DNA of 64,000 bases from Streptomyces tuirus (lineage in GTDB: Bacteria; Actinomycetota; Actinomycetes; Streptomycetales; Streptomycetaceae). A program made the translations under genes and the position numbers. The stretch is from NCBI GenBank assembly GCA_018195615.1, contig JAGTPG010000001.1:1550001-1614000 (forward strand), written 5' to 3'. The stretch's first letter is position 1. Each line of letters starts with the position of its first letter. Below are positions 29,215 to 38,176 of the stretch, one piece after another. The notes beneath the pieces are model-generated. The model ran no database searches. It had not been told where the DNA came from and saw only the letters and a list, made by a program, of their open reading frames with translations.

Positions 29215-30945
29215 CTACCAGCCGCCCTGACCGTTCCCCTGCTGCCAGGAGGGGTTCTCCTGGTACGGGTAGGCGCCCTGCTGCGGGTACTGCTGCTGGT
29301 ACTGGTCGGGGTGGCCCTCGTACCCGCCCTGCCACTGCTGCTGCCCGGCCGGTGCCGGCGCCCCCCAGCTCACGCGCTGCTGCGGAACGCCCGCGTGCTG
29401 CTCCTCGTCGTAGCCGGGGATCGGCTGCGGCTGGGACGGGATGCCGCCCGCCGGGCGGGGCCGGGTGCGCAGGGCCACGCCCTCCAGACGCATCAACTGG
29501 AGCGTCTCGGTGACCTTCTTGTCGGAGTACGGGTCCTCTTCCTCGAAGATCTCCGTCACATCGTTCTCGTGATCACCGGCCACGGACACCTCGACACCGC
29601 CCTGGCGGGTGCCCCAACTGCCCTTGTGCAGGGTGAACAGGGCGTAGAAGCGCAGCGGGGTCAGCAGGGTCAGCTGGATCACGCCGTAGAGCGGCGCGAG
29701 CAGGAACATGCCGAAGCGCTTGATGAAGCCCATGCCGCGGCGCGGGAAGTCGAGGTACCGCACGTTGCGGAGGTAGCCCATCAGGACCATGAAGACCAGG
29801 TAGTCGCCGATGTGGTTGACGAACTGCTGGGGCTTGATGATGGGCAGGATGACCATCGAGTAGAACATCGCCGAGCCGAAGACCAGCCACAGCGCGAGTT
29901 CCATGCAGGTCAGCCAGAAGGCCGGCCGGTACTTCTTCTGGTGCCGGAAGGCCCACAGGGACTCGCGGAAGAAGGACTTGTTCCAGCGGACCTGCTGGCG
30001 CAGGAAGTGCGGCAGCTTCTCGGGGACGGCGGTGTAGCCGACGGCCGTCTCCTGGAAGACGACCTGGCCTTCCATCAGGCAGTAGTTGGTCATGCGGCGG
30101 TCGTCGCCGAAGACGGCCGGCTTGCCCAGGAACTGCTGGTTGAGGAAGTCCGGCAGGTACTTGCGCACCAGCGTGCCGCGGTACGCGGAGAGCGCGCCGC
30201 AGCAGCACAGCACCGACTTCAGCCGCGAGTAGGCGGCCCGCTCGAAGAGGAACGAGTTGCCGTACCGCAGGTCCTGGAGGCGGGTGAAGATGTTGCTGTC
30301 GTGGTTGAGCGCCAGGACCATGCCGGTGGAGGCCATGATCTTCTCATCGGCCAGCGGCAGCAGCAGCTCGCGCACGGTGTCCCGGGACAGCACGGTGTCC
30401 GAGTCGACGCAGAGGAAGATGTCGGAGTACGGGGCCGCCTCGAAGCCCAGCGCCAGCGCCTCGCGCTTGCCCTTGTTCTCGGGCTGCACGCTGACGGTGT
30501 ACTTGACGCCCTTGGCCTCGAACTCGCGGCGCAGTTTCTTGGCCGCCTTGATGCCGGAGTCGTTGGCGCTGGCGTCGTCGATGATGTGGATCTCGTTCGG
30601 CAGACGGCTCTGCGCGAGGAGGCTGCGCATGCCCTGCTCGAACATCACCGGGTCCTCGTTGTAGATCGGGATGACCGCGGTGACCCAGGCGTTCTCCAGG
30701 TACTCCAGCTCCTCCCGCCCGGCCTTGGCGGGACGGTAGAAGAGGGCGCCGAACATCTTCAGGGACAGCAGGCCCATGGCACCCATCGAGTACAGGTGCA
30801 GGGAACCGGCGTCGAGCCGGGTCGCGATGAGCGCCGCCAGGCCCAGGAAGACGAAGTACGAGACCTTCAGATGCCGCCGCTTGCGATGTGCGCGGCGGCC
30901 ACCGGATTCGACGGCCCCGGGTATGTACGTGTCTTCGGATGTCAC
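29215..30945 (-). CDS. Class I hyaluronan-synthase-like glycosyltransferase (GT2), processive membrane polysaccharide synthase
   Basis: A 576-residue protein. Two N-terminal helices precede the GT2 domain: VTAVIPIYNEDP, IHIIDDASAND, the metal-binding VDSDT, the acceptor-site FGDDRRMTNY and the processivity motif LRQQVRWNKSFFRES, then 4-5 membrane helices ending APLYGVIQLTLL...WGTR. The stretches ERAAYSR, FLGKP, GDDRxxTNY, QQxRWNKSFFRES and WGTR match streptococcal HasA almost position for position (from memory). The C-terminal 90 residues are an unusual Gln/Tyr/Pro-rich cytoplasmic tail. GTG 30945 overlaps the stop of a UDP-sugar dehydrogenase, its likely precursor supplier. It is more HAS-like than cellulose- or NodC-like. 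Confidence 0.82.
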   Translation of the reverse strand: MTSEDTYIPGAVESGGRRAHRKRRHLKVSYFVFLGLAALIATRLDAGSLHLYSMGAMGLLSLKMFGALFYRPAKAGREELEYLENAWVTAVIPIYNEDPVMFEQGMRSLLAQSRLPNEIHIIDDASANDSGIKAAKKLRREFEAKGVKYTVSVQPENKGKREALALGFEAAPYSDIFLCVDSDTVLSRDTVRELLLPLADEKIMASTGMVLALNHDSNIFTRLQDLRYGNSFLFERAAYSRLKSVLCCCGALSAYRGTLVRKYLPDFLNQQFLGKPAVFGDDRRMTNYCLMEGQVVFQETAVGYTAVPEKLPHFLRQQVRWNKSFFRESLWAFRHQKKYRPAFWLTCMELALWLVFGSAMFYSMVILPIIKPQQFVNHIGDYLVFMVLMGYLRNVRYLDFPRRGMGFIKRFGMFLLAPLYGVIQLTLLTPLRFYALFTLHKGSWGTRQGGVEVSVAGDHENDVTEIFEEEDPYSDKKVTETLQLMRLEGVALRTRPRPAGGIPSQPQPIPGYDEEQHAGVPQQRVSWGAPAPAGQQQWQGGYEGHPDQYQQQYPQQGAYPYQENPSWQQGNGQGGW

Positions 30946-32213
30946 AGCTTGACCACCCGCGGGTGATCGGCGGACTTGCCCCGGGTGTCGAAGAGCGCCC
31001 GGGCCCGGTCGGCGAGCTCACCCAGGTCGATCTCGCGATGCGGCTGGAGCAGGACGGTGAGGTCGGCGGCCTCGGCGGCGGCGAGGTAGTCGTCCGCACG
31101 CTCGACGGGCGCACCGCCCACGCGCCAGTCATCGACCCGCGGGTCGAAGTAGACGAGCTCGGCTCCGCGCGCGAGGAGGTTCTCCGCGACGGCCAGCGCC
31201 GGGCTCTCGCGCTGGTCGGAGATGTCCGGCTTGTAGGTCACGCCGAGCAGCAGCACCCGGGAGCCGCGGACGGCCTTGCCCTGGTCGTTCAGCAGATCGG
31301 CCGCACGGTTCACGACGTGCACGGGCATCCGCTGGTTGATCTCCTGCGCCAGCTCCACGAACCGGAACGGGATGCCCAGCGAACGCACCTTGTACGACAG
31401 GTAGTTGGGGTCGATCGGAATGCAGTGCCCGCCGACGCCCGGACCGGGGTAGAACGGCGCGAATCCGAACGGCTTCGTCGAGGCGCACCGGATGGCGTCC
31501 CACAGGTCGACGCCGATCTCACGGCAGAACATCGACATCTCGTTGACGAGCGCGATGTTGACGTGCCGGTAGGTGTTCTCCAGCAACTTGGCCATCTCGG
31601 CCTCACGGGTGCCCTTGGCCTCGACGACCCGATGCACGAACCGCTCGTAGAGGGCGCGGGCCGCCTTGGTGCAGTCGGCCGTGATGCCGCCGACGACCTT
31701 GGGCGTGTTCTCCAGGCCGAAGGAGGCGTTGCCCGGGTCGATACGCTCCGGCGAGAAGGCGAGATGGAAGTCGATCCCGACCCGCAGCCCGCCGGCCTCC
31801 AGGCGCGGACGGACGACCTCGTCGGTCGTACCGGGGTACGTCGTCGACTCCAGCACCACCAGCGTGCCGGCCCGGAGGTGGGCGGCGATGTCGTCCACGG
31901 CGGCGTGCACCGCGCCGAGGTCGGGCGCGCCGTGGTCGGTGAGCGGCGTCGGCACGCACACCACGACGGCGGCGGCCTCCGCGATGACGTCAGCCCGGTC
32001 CGTCGCCCGGAAACCCTGCTCCAGCATGGTGCGCACGCCGGTATCGGTGATGTCGTCCACATGCGAACGGCCGGCGTTCAGCCCGTCGACCACTCGTCGG
32101 CTGCGGTCGAGACCGACCACCTTCAGGCCCGCGGCAGCCGCGGACCTGGCCAACGGCAGCCCCACGTACCCGAGTCCGACAACGACAAGATCCACCGTGG
32201 AGGATCTGCTCAC
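30942..32213 (-). CDS. Nucleotide-sugar 6-dehydrogenase (UDP-GlcNAc/ManNAc/Glc dehydrogenase family)
   Basis: A 423-residue enzyme read from GTG 32213, which follows GGGGAA. The NAD fold is VDLVVVGLGYVGLPLARS; the catalytic cysteine lies in PGPGVGGHCIPIDPNYLSYK, and the C-terminal UDP-binding domain in VTYKPDISDQRESPAL. The GGHCIPIDP form is characteristic of WbpA/WecC-type enzymes that oxidise UDP-N-acetylhexosamines, whereas HasB-type UDP-glucose dehydrogenases usually read GGYCLPKD. The product, a UDP-uronic acid, is presumably a donor for the downstream synthase, with which it is translationally coupled. Substrate needs biochemical proof. Confidence 0.87.
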   Translation of the reverse strand: MSRSSTVDLVVVGLGYVGLPLARSAAAAGLKVVGLDRSRRVVDGLNAGRSHVDDITDTGVRTMLEQGFRATDRADVIAEAAAVVVCVPTPLTDHGAPDLGAVHAAVDDIAAHLRAGTLVVLESTTYPGTTDEVVRPRLEAGGLRVGIDFHLAFSPERIDPGNASFGLENTPKVVGGITADCTKAARALYERFVHRVVEAKGTREAEMAKLLENTYRHVNIALVNEMSMFCREIGVDLWDAIRCASTKPFGFAPFYPGPGVGGHCIPIDPNYLSYKVRSLGIPFRFVELAQEINQRMPVHVVNRAADLLNDQGKAVRGSRVLLLGVTYKPDISDQRESPALAVAENLLARGAELVYFDPRVDDWRVGGAPVERADDYLAAAEAADLTVLLQPHREIDLGELADRARALFDTRGKSADHPRVVKL

Positions 32214-32372
32214 GACATCATTCCCCAACCCCGTTGCCACGGCGTCGGCCAGACGCAGCAGCAACCGGCCCCGAGCAAAATCGAACAAGTGCCAGGAGGT
32301 TAACAAGACCTTCACTTTTTGACCACGTTCACCCGAGGTGTGCCTTGTCACGCACACATCCGTACAACCCTT

Positions 32373-32389
32373 GACACACCCCATGTGTC
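32373..32389. promoter_or_regulatory. Inverted repeat upstream of the UDP-sugar dehydrogenase
   Basis: GACACA and TGTGTC flank CCCCA, a 17-bp imperfectly spaced palindrome, overlapping a TTGACA hexamer (32371-32376). It lies in the 201-bp spacer before the synthase operon and could be an operator or a promoter element on the opposite strand. Confidence 0.4.
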
Positions 32390-32414
32390 TGGAGCGACGG
32401 GAGCCTCAGAGCAA

Positions 32415-33430
32415 TCACATCTCCCGCCAGGCCTCCAGCGCGAGCCCCGGCTCGTCCTTGCGGCGGGTGAGCAGCAGCTTCCCGGTCGACGGTGCGAGAG
32501 AGGCCGCGACGACCTCGTCATGCTCGTCCAGCGCCACCGACACCACGACGTCGGCGGGCAGCTGAGGACCCGACTCGGTCCACCAGGCCCCGGCCGACTC
32601 CTGCTCGGTCGGATAGGCGGCGAAGGCGACCCGGCCGCTGGCCGACCGCTGGGCGAGCACGGTGCAGTCGTGCCCCTCGATGTCACACCGCACGGCGGAC
32701 ACCGGGCCCGGACCCGCGGAGGCGAGGAGGGTCACCGGCTTCTCGCCCGGCCGCCAGGCGCACAGGTCTCCGGAGGTGTCCGTGAAGAAGAGGGTGGTGT
32801 GCTCGCCGGACGTGGCGAGCGCGCGCAGGGTCCCCGGACGGACGGGAACATCGACACCCTCGCTTCGCACCGGGGTCCTGCCGGGCTCCTCCTGCCGCCA
32901 GTGCAGGATCCCACCGGCCGCGCAGGCGTACACCTCCACCAGCCCCGACTCCCCGCCACAGCGGCCAGTTCCCCCTCCACATCATGTCCCCCGAGGTCCT
33001 GCCAGGGGCCCCAGCCGCCCTTCTCCTTCTGGTTGCGCAGGCTCACGCCACCGCCCTTGTTCCGGACGAAGACGTAGCCACGGCCCTGGGCGTCGACGGC
33101 GACGGCCGGTGCGCCGGTCCGGTCGCCCTTCTTGTCGGGGTGCCCGATCGGAACCCAGTCCAGGGGCGCGAGCCGAGGGCGGAAGTGGGTCGAGTGCACG
33201 AGCCCCGACTCGCCCGCCACGGTGGGCCGCCAGGCGGCGAGGTGGGCGTAGCCGTCGGCGCCCTGGCCGACCGCCGCGCCCGGGTGCAGCTTCTGGCTGC
33301 CGCCGATGGTGCGGGGGGTGTCCCAGGGGCCGGCGGGGCCGCGTTCGGCACGGCACAGGACGGCGTCGCCGGAGGGCAGGTAGACGGTGAGGCGGCCGTC
33401 GCGGCCGCGGATGAGCCAGTCGCCGTTCAC
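32415..33430 (-). CDS. Beta-propeller-like hypothetical protein, frameshifted at 32951-32954
   Basis: Corrected length is 338 residues; one G (minus strand) is missing at 32951-32954, and repair gives ELAAVAGESGLVEVYACAAG. It has no signal peptide. It is built of repeats of about 45-50 residues with VFVRNKGGGVSLRNQKEKGGWGP, ILHWRQEE and LCAWRPGE-type strands. This resembles sialidase- or PLL-lectin-like propellers with GW.PW-type blade closures. I do not recognise a named family. It is divergent from the NYN gene by 51 bp. It could bind glycans, given the neighbouring polysaccharide locus, but that is speculation. Confidence 0.6.
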
Positions 33431-33481
33431 CGGTTCACCTTACGTGGGTGGGTCGGACAGGCGTCGTGCGACCCTGACGAG

Positions 33482-33856
33482 ATGAACAGCAACACTGCCC
33501 TGCTTGTGGTCGTCGATGGAGCGAATGTCGTCGGGTCGGTGCCGGACGGGTGGTGGCGGGATCGGCGGGGGGCTGCGGAGCGGCTGCGGGACCGTCTGGC
33601 GTCGGAGGGTGTTCCGGGCGTGGAGGGCCCGGTGGAGATCGTTCTTGTGGTGGAGGGGGCGGCTCGAGGGGTGGAGTCCGTGCCGGGTGTACGGGTCTCG
33701 TCGGCGCCGGGCAGTGGGGACGATCACATCGTGGAGGTCGCTGCGTCGGCCGCCCGGGGGCGTTCCGTGCTGGTGGTCACGGCCGACCGGGAGTTGCGCA
33801 GGCGGGTCGCGGAGCTGGGGGCGGAGGTGGCGGGGCCACGTACGGTTCGTCCGTAG
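33482..33856 (+). CDS. NYN-domain (PIN-like) RNase-type protein
   Basis: A 124-residue protein from ATG 33482. It shows LLVVVDGANVVGS at the N-terminus with the first metal-binding aspartate, GSGDDHIVEVA in the middle (second acidic cluster) and VLVVTADRELRRRVAELG (third aspartate) near the end, the pattern of NYN/YacP-like PIN-fold nucleases. Such proteins often cut RNA. It is small, stand-alone and followed by a 700-bp repeat-rich spacer with no partner gene, so a toxin-antitoxin role is not supported. Confidence 0.75.
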   Translation: MNSNTALLVVVDGANVVGSVPDGWWRDRRGAAERLRDRLASEGVPGVEGPVEIVLVVEGAARGVESVPGVRVSSAPGSGDDHIVEVAASAARGRSVLVVTADRELRRRVAELGAEVAGPRTVRP

Positions 33857-34140
33857 AGCGGGGCGTTGCACCGCCAGGCACTGCGAGGTGCTCGACGTTG
33901 TCGCCGACGCCGGGTCGGTCCGCACCCCGGCGGAACGGTGAACCGCCGCGCCCACCCTCCCCAAGCTCTCGGCTTTGCTCGAGCAGGGGGACCCCCATCG
34001 CCCCAGCGGCACGACTGCCCGCAGCGGCGGCCTGCGGCAGCTGAGCGGGATCGGCAGCCCGCCGCAGCAGCCTGCCGGCAGCTAACGGGGATGGGCGGCC
34101 TATCGGCGGCTCAGCGGGATGGGCGGCCCGCAGCGGCAGC

Positions 34141-34263
34141 CAGCCGACGGCCCACCAGGATCGACAGCCCCCTGCCGCAGCCAGCCAACAGCCCACCAGG
34201 ATCGACAGCCCCCTGCCGCAGCCAGCCAACAGCCCACCAGGATCGACAGCCCCCTGCCAGCAG
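34141..34263 (+). repeat. 41-bp tandem repeat, three copies
   Basis: The word aggatcgacagccccctgcc recurs at 34157, 34198 and 34239, exactly 41 bp apart, inside units that begin cagccagccaacagcccacc. Copies 2 and 3 are identical over the visible unit. Flanking sequence has shorter decayed copies. Confidence 0.85.
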
Positions 34264-34394
34264 CTAAATGGGACGGGCGCCCCGCAGCGGCGCGGCATGC
34301 GGCAGCTGAGCGGGATCGGCAGCCCGCCGCGGCAGCCTGTCGGCGGCTCAGGCGAGACGCGCCCGCACCCGCGTACGCGCGGAAGGGGCCGTGT

Positions 34395-34486
34395 CGGGGG
34401 GTGTCCGCCCGCAGCGGTTGGCGCGTCAACGGACAGTCAGTCGGCGTCCGACCCCATCGCGCCGTTCCGAGGACGGACACCCCCCG
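34395..34486 (+). repeat. 92-bp element with 13-bp terminal inverted repeats, copy 1
   Basis: CGGGGGGTGTCCG (34395-34407) and CGGACACCCCCCG (34474-34486) are perfect inverted repeats enclosing 66 bp that include gcagcggttggcgcgtcaac. A second copy of the same length lies inverted at 43399-43490. Homology extends beyond both ends (about 34381-34505). No ORF inside is credible. Confidence 0.85.
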
Positions 34487-34562
34487 GCGCGGCCCCGACC
34501 CACCACCGCCGCGCAGGCGCAAGCGGCGCACCCCCACGCCGCCGCACAGACCGCGCCGCGCG

Positions 34563-36077
34563 CTACGACGCACCCCCGCCGGCGGTCGGCTGCTCCAAGC
34601 CCGCTTCGCGACGCGCGAGGCGGCTGTGGCTGCGGCCGTACAGGAAGTACACGACGAAGCCCGCCGCCATCCAGATACCGAACCGCACCCACGTCTCCGC
34701 GGGCAGGTTGATCATCAGCCACAGAGAGGCGCACACCGACAGGATCGGGATGACCGGCACCCACGGAGTGCGGAAGGCCCGGTGCAGGTCGGGACGGGTC
34801 CTGCGGAGGATGATCACGCCGATGGCGACGACCACGAAGGCGAACAGCGTGCCGATGTTCACCAGGGCGGCGAGTTCGGTCAGCGGAGTGAAACCGGCCA
34901 GGACGGCGATGACCACGCCGAGCAGAATGGTCGGCCGGTGCGGCGTCTTGAACCGCGGGTGGACGTGCGAGAAGAACCGCGGCAGCAGCCCGTCACGGCT
35001 CATCGCGAAGAACACGCGGGTCTGGCCGAGCAGCAGGATCATGGACACCGTCGTCAGGCCGACCGCGGCGCCGAAGCTGATGAAGCCCGCGAACCACGGA
35101 TGCCCGGTGGCCTTGAACGCGTCGGCCAGCGGCGCGTCGACGGACAGCCGGCTGTAGTGCTGCATGCCGGTGACGACGATCGACACGAGCACATACAGAG
35201 TCGTGCAGATCAGCAGCGATCCAAGAATGCCCCGCGGCATGTCCCGCTGCGGGTTCTTCGTCTCCTCCGCCGCCGTGGCCACGACGTCGAAGCCGATGAA
35301 GGCGAAGAACACCACCGACGCCGCGGTGAAGATGCCCATCACGCCGAAGTTGGAGGGCGCCCAGCCGAACATCAACTGGATGAGCGGCGCATCCAGACTG
35401 CTCCCGGCCTCGACGGGCTGCTCCTTCGGGATGAACGGGTCGTAGTTGGCGCCCTTGACCAGGAACGCGCCCGCGATGATCACGACGAGGACGACCGTCA
35501 CCTTGATGGCGACGACCAGCGACGTGATCCGCGCCGACAGCTTCATGCCGAGCACGAGGACGCCGGTGAGGACGAGGACGAGCGCGGCGGCGAGGATGTC
35601 GAAGCCGAAGGTGTCGGCACCCTCCCGGCTGCCCAGCGCCGCGGGCATCGTCCAGCCCGCGGTGTCCAGGAACGACTGGATGTAGCCCGACCAGCCGACG
35701 GCCACCACCGCCGTCCCGAGCGCGAACTCCAGGACGAGGTCCCAGCCGATGATCCAGGCGGGCAGTTCACCGAGGGACGCGTACGAGAACGTGTAGGCGG
35801 ACCCCGCCACCGGAACGGTGGAGGCGAACTCGGCGTAACAGAGTGCGGCCAGCGCGCAGGCGACGCCGGCCGTCACGAACGCCAGGGCCACCGCGGGCCC
35901 GGCGTTGTCCTTCGCGACGGTGCCGGTGAGAACGAAGATGCCGGTGCCGATGATCACGCCGACGCCGAAGACGGTCAGATCCAGCGCGGACAAGGACTTC
36001 TTGAGCGCGTGCTCTGGCTCCTCGGTGTCGAGGATGGACTGCTCGACCTTCTTCGTCCGGAAGAGGGTGCTGCTCAC
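34563..36077 (-). CDS. Cationic amino-acid / APC-superfamily permease
   Basis: A 504-residue protein with about 12-14 membrane helices, starting at GTG 36077 after GGGAGG. The N-terminal helix carries the substrate-binding signature LTVFGVGVIIGTGIFVLTGT; then YAEFASTVPVAGSAYTFSYA and GWDLVLEFALG, all typical of CAT-type amino-acid transporters. It probably imports arginine, lysine or related amino acids by ion coupling. The 36078-36226 gap to dxs contains the dxs terminator. Specificity cannot be derived from sequence alone. Confidence 0.88.
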   Translation of the reverse strand: MSSTLFRTKKVEQSILDTEEPEHALKKSLSALDLTVFGVGVIIGTGIFVLTGTVAKDNAGPAVALAFVTAGVACALAALCYAEFASTVPVAGSAYTFSYASLGELPAWIIGWDLVLEFALGTAVVAVGWSGYIQSFLDTAGWTMPAALGSREGADTFGFDILAAALVLVLTGVLVLGMKLSARITSLVVAIKVTVVLVVIIAGAFLVKGANYDPFIPKEQPVEAGSSLDAPLIQLMFGWAPSNFGVMGIFTAASVVFFAFIGFDVVATAAEETKNPQRDMPRGILGSLLICTTLYVLVSIVVTGMQHYSRLSVDAPLADAFKATGHPWFAGFISFGAAVGLTTVSMILLLGQTRVFFAMSRDGLLPRFFSHVHPRFKTPHRPTILLGVVIAVLAGFTPLTELAALVNIGTLFAFVVVAIGVIILRRTRPDLHRAFRTPWVPVIPILSVCASLWLMINLPAETWVRFGIWMAAGFVVYFLYGRSHSRLARREAGLEQPTAGGGAS

Positions 36078-36158
36078 GGGGTACCTCCCACGCTTGTCGT
36101 CCTCGACATGATCGAGAGGGGGCACCATCCGTATGCCCCGGCGGGAAGCATTCACGCC

Positions 36159-36204
36159 AATGGGCCGGTTCCACCACCCTTCCCTGTGGTGAAACCGGCC
36201 CATT
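36159..36204 (-). terminator. Strong stem-loop terminator of dxs
   Basis: AATGGGCCGGTT...CACCAC and its complement GTGGTG...AACCGGCCCATT form an 18-bp stem with one mismatch and an 8-bp loop, starting 23 bp after the dxs stop on the minus strand. Confidence 0.85.
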
Positions 36205-36226
36205 CAGCGCTGTAGGGACCAGGGTG

Positions 36227-38176
36227 TCAGTCGCGCGCAGGCTCCACGGACTCGACGGACTCCACTGACTCCACCGCATCCGCGGCACCGCGCTCGTACC
36301 GTCCGTCCAGCTTGGCGACCAGCCCGGTCACCTGGCGGGCGATGTCCGGCGCGGTGAGGCCGATCTCGGTGAGGACCTCGGCGCGGGAGGCGTGGTCGAG
36401 GAAGCGCGGCGGGATGCCGAAGTCGCGCAGCGGCACGTCGACGCCCGCGTCACGCAGCGCCTGCGCGATCGCCGATCCCACACCGCCGACCCGGCTGTTG
36501 TCCTCGACGGTGACGACGACGCGGTGCCGCTCGGCGAGCGGGGCCATGGCCTCGTCGACGGGTTTGACCCAGCGCGGGTCGACGACGGTTGTGGAGATGC
36601 CCTGCCGGTCGAGCAGGCCGGCGATCTCCAGGCACATCGGCGCGAGGGCGCCGACGGAGACCAGCAGCACGTCCGGCCGGTCGGCGCCGGGCTCGCGCAG
36701 CACGTCCATGCCGCCGACACGTCCCACGGCGGGTACGGCGGGCCCGACGGCGCCCTTGGAGAAGCGCACCACGGTCGGTGCGTCCTCCACCGCGACGGCC
36801 TCGCGCAGCTGCGCGCGCACCTGGTCGGCGTCACGCGGCGCGGCCAGCCGCAGCCCGGGCACGACCTGAAGGATCGACATGTCCCACATGCCGTTGTGGG
36901 AGGCCCCGTCGGTGCCGGTGACCCCGGCCCGGTCCAGCACGAAGGTGACACCGCACTTGTGCAGGGCCACGTCCATCAGCACCTGGTCGAAGGCACGGTT
37001 GAGGAAGGTGGCGTACACCGCGAACACCGGGTGCACGCCGCCCGTCGCCAGGCCCGCGGCCGACACGGCGCCGTGCTGCTCGGCGATGCCGACGTCGTAG
37101 ACCCGCTCGGGGAACCGCTTGGCGAACTTCTCCAGGCCGACCGGCTGGAGCATGGCGGCGGTGATGGCGACGATGTCCTCACGCTCCTCACCGAGCTTGA
37201 CCATCTCCTCGCCGAACACGGACGTCCAGTCGGCGCCTGACGAGGCGATCGGCAGCCCGGTGTCGGGGTGGATCTTGCCGACGGCGTGGAAACGGTCGGC
37301 CTCGTCCTGGAGGGCGGGCTGGTAGCCGCGGCCCTTCTCGGTGAGGCAGTGCACGATGACGGGCCCGCCGAACCGCTTGGCGCGCGCGAGCGCCGACTCC
37401 AGGGCCTCGATGTCGTGCCCGTCGATCGGCCCGACGTACTTGAGGCCGAGGTCCTCGAACATGCCCTGCGGGGCGATGAAGTCCTTCAGGCCCTTCTTGG
37501 CGCCGTGCAGGGTCTCGTAGAGCGGCTTGCCGACGACCGGCGTGCGGTCGAGGATCTCCTTGGTGCGGCTGAGGAAGCGCTCGTAGCCGTCGGTCGTGCG
37601 CAGCGTCGCGAGGTGGTTGGCGAGACCGCCGATGGTGGGCGCGTAGGACCGCTCGTTGTCGTTGACGACGATGACGAGGGGGCGGTCCTTGGCCTCGGCG
37701 ATGTTGTTCAGCGCCTCCCAGGCCATGCCGCCGGTCAGCGCGCCGTCACCGATGACGGCGACGACGTGGTCGTCGCGCCGGCGCAACTGGTTGGCCTTGG
37801 CGAGGCCGTCGGCCCAGCCGAGGACGGTCGAGGCGTGCGAGTTCTCGATGACGTCGTGCTCGGACTCGGCCTGCGAGGGGTAGCCGGACAGTCCGCCCTT
37901 CATCTTCAGCCTGGAGAAGTCCTGACGGCCGGTGAGCAGCTTGTGCACGTAGGACTGGTGGCCGGTGTCCCAGAGCACCTTGTCCTTCGGCGAGTCGAAG
38001 ACCCGGTGCAGGGCGATGGTGAGTTCCACCACGCCGAGGTTGGGGCCGAGGTGACCGCCGGTCTTGGAGACCGCTTCGACAAGGAAGGTCCGGATCTCCT
38101 CCGCCAGCTGGTTCAGCTCCTCCGGGCTGAGCCGGTCCAGATCGCGCGGTCCCCTGATACGGGTCAGCAGCGGCAC
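36227..38176 (-). CDS. dxs: 1-deoxy-D-xylulose-5-phosphate synthase
   Basis: A 649-residue enzyme, intact. The thiamine-diphosphate motif is [20 protein letters not shown] through [12 protein letters not shown], with [20 protein letters not shown] upstream and the catalytic-base region [16 protein letters not shown] in the pyrimidine-binding domain. It condenses pyruvate and glyceraldehyde 3-phosphate, the first step of the MEP isoprenoid route. GTG 38176 follows AAGGAGG. The C-terminal tail is odd: a run of VES repeats ([13 protein letters not shown]) coded by a 9-bp repeat. Confidence 0.95.
   Translation of the reverse strand: MPLLTRIRGPRDLDRLSPEELNQLAEEIRTFLVEAVSKTGGHLGPNLGVVELTIALHRVFDSPKDKVLWDTGHQSYVHKLLTGRQDFSRLKMKGGLSGYPSQAESEHDVIENSHASTVLGWADGLAKANQLRRRDDHVVAVIGDGALTGGMAWEALNNIAEAKDRPLVIVVNDNERSYAPTIGGLANHLATLRTTDGYERFLSRTKEILDRTPVVGKPLYETLHGAKKGLKDFIAPQGMFEDLGLKYVGPIDGHDIEALESALARAKRFGGPVIVHCLTEKGRGYQPALQDEADRFHAVGKIHPDTGLPIASSGADWTSVFGEEMVKLGEEREDIVAITAAMLQPVGLEKFAKRFPERVYDVGIAEQHGAVSAAGLATGGVHPVFAVYATFLNRAFDQVLMDVALHKCGVTFVLDRAGVTGTDGASHNGMWDMSILQVVPGLRLAAPRDADQVRAQLREAVAVEDAPTVVRFSKGAVGPAVPAVGRVGGMDVLREPGADRPDVLLVSVGALAPMCLEIAGLLDRQGISTTVVDPRWVKPVDEAMAPLAERHRVVVTVEDNSRVGGVGSAIAQALRDAGVDVPLRDFGIPPRFLDHASRAEVLTEIGLTAPDIARQVTGLVAKLDGRYERGAADAVESVESVESVEPARD

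Larger units (their letters stand above)
33857..34562. other. Repeat-rich intergenic spacer (706 bp)
   Basis: This spacer between the NYN gene and the leftward permease holds no convincing gene. Long ORFs through it encode only Arg/Pro/Gln repeats. It contains many degenerate copies of a cagc-rich word (cggcagctgagcggg, gcggcagctgagcgggatc), three tandem 41-bp units (34141-34263), and a 92-bp element with terminal inverted repeats (34395-34486). Part of its left side (around 33990-34023) is also present, inverted, at 43530-43570. Confidence 0.7.

Noticed and set aside
29215..30945. Synthase as a CslA-type cellulose synthase
   Set aside because: The acceptor and processivity motifs are GDDRRMTNY and RQQVRWNKSFFRES, as in HasA, and no glxA-type oxidase gene or PilZ domain accompanies it.
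33482..33856. NYN gene as a toxin of a toxin-antitoxin pair
   Set aside because: No small partner gene overlaps or adjoins it; the downstream spacer is only repeats and the upstream gene is a large divergent protein.
33866..34573. Tandem repeats as a CRISPR array
   Set aside because: Units are contiguous with no unique spacers, not palindromic in CRISPR fashion, and no cas genes are near.
34119..36215. 698-residue ORF across the repeat spacer and the permease gene
   Set aside because: It reads the tandem repeats and then the antisense of the permease; no membrane or domain pattern, and the permease is clear on the minus strand.
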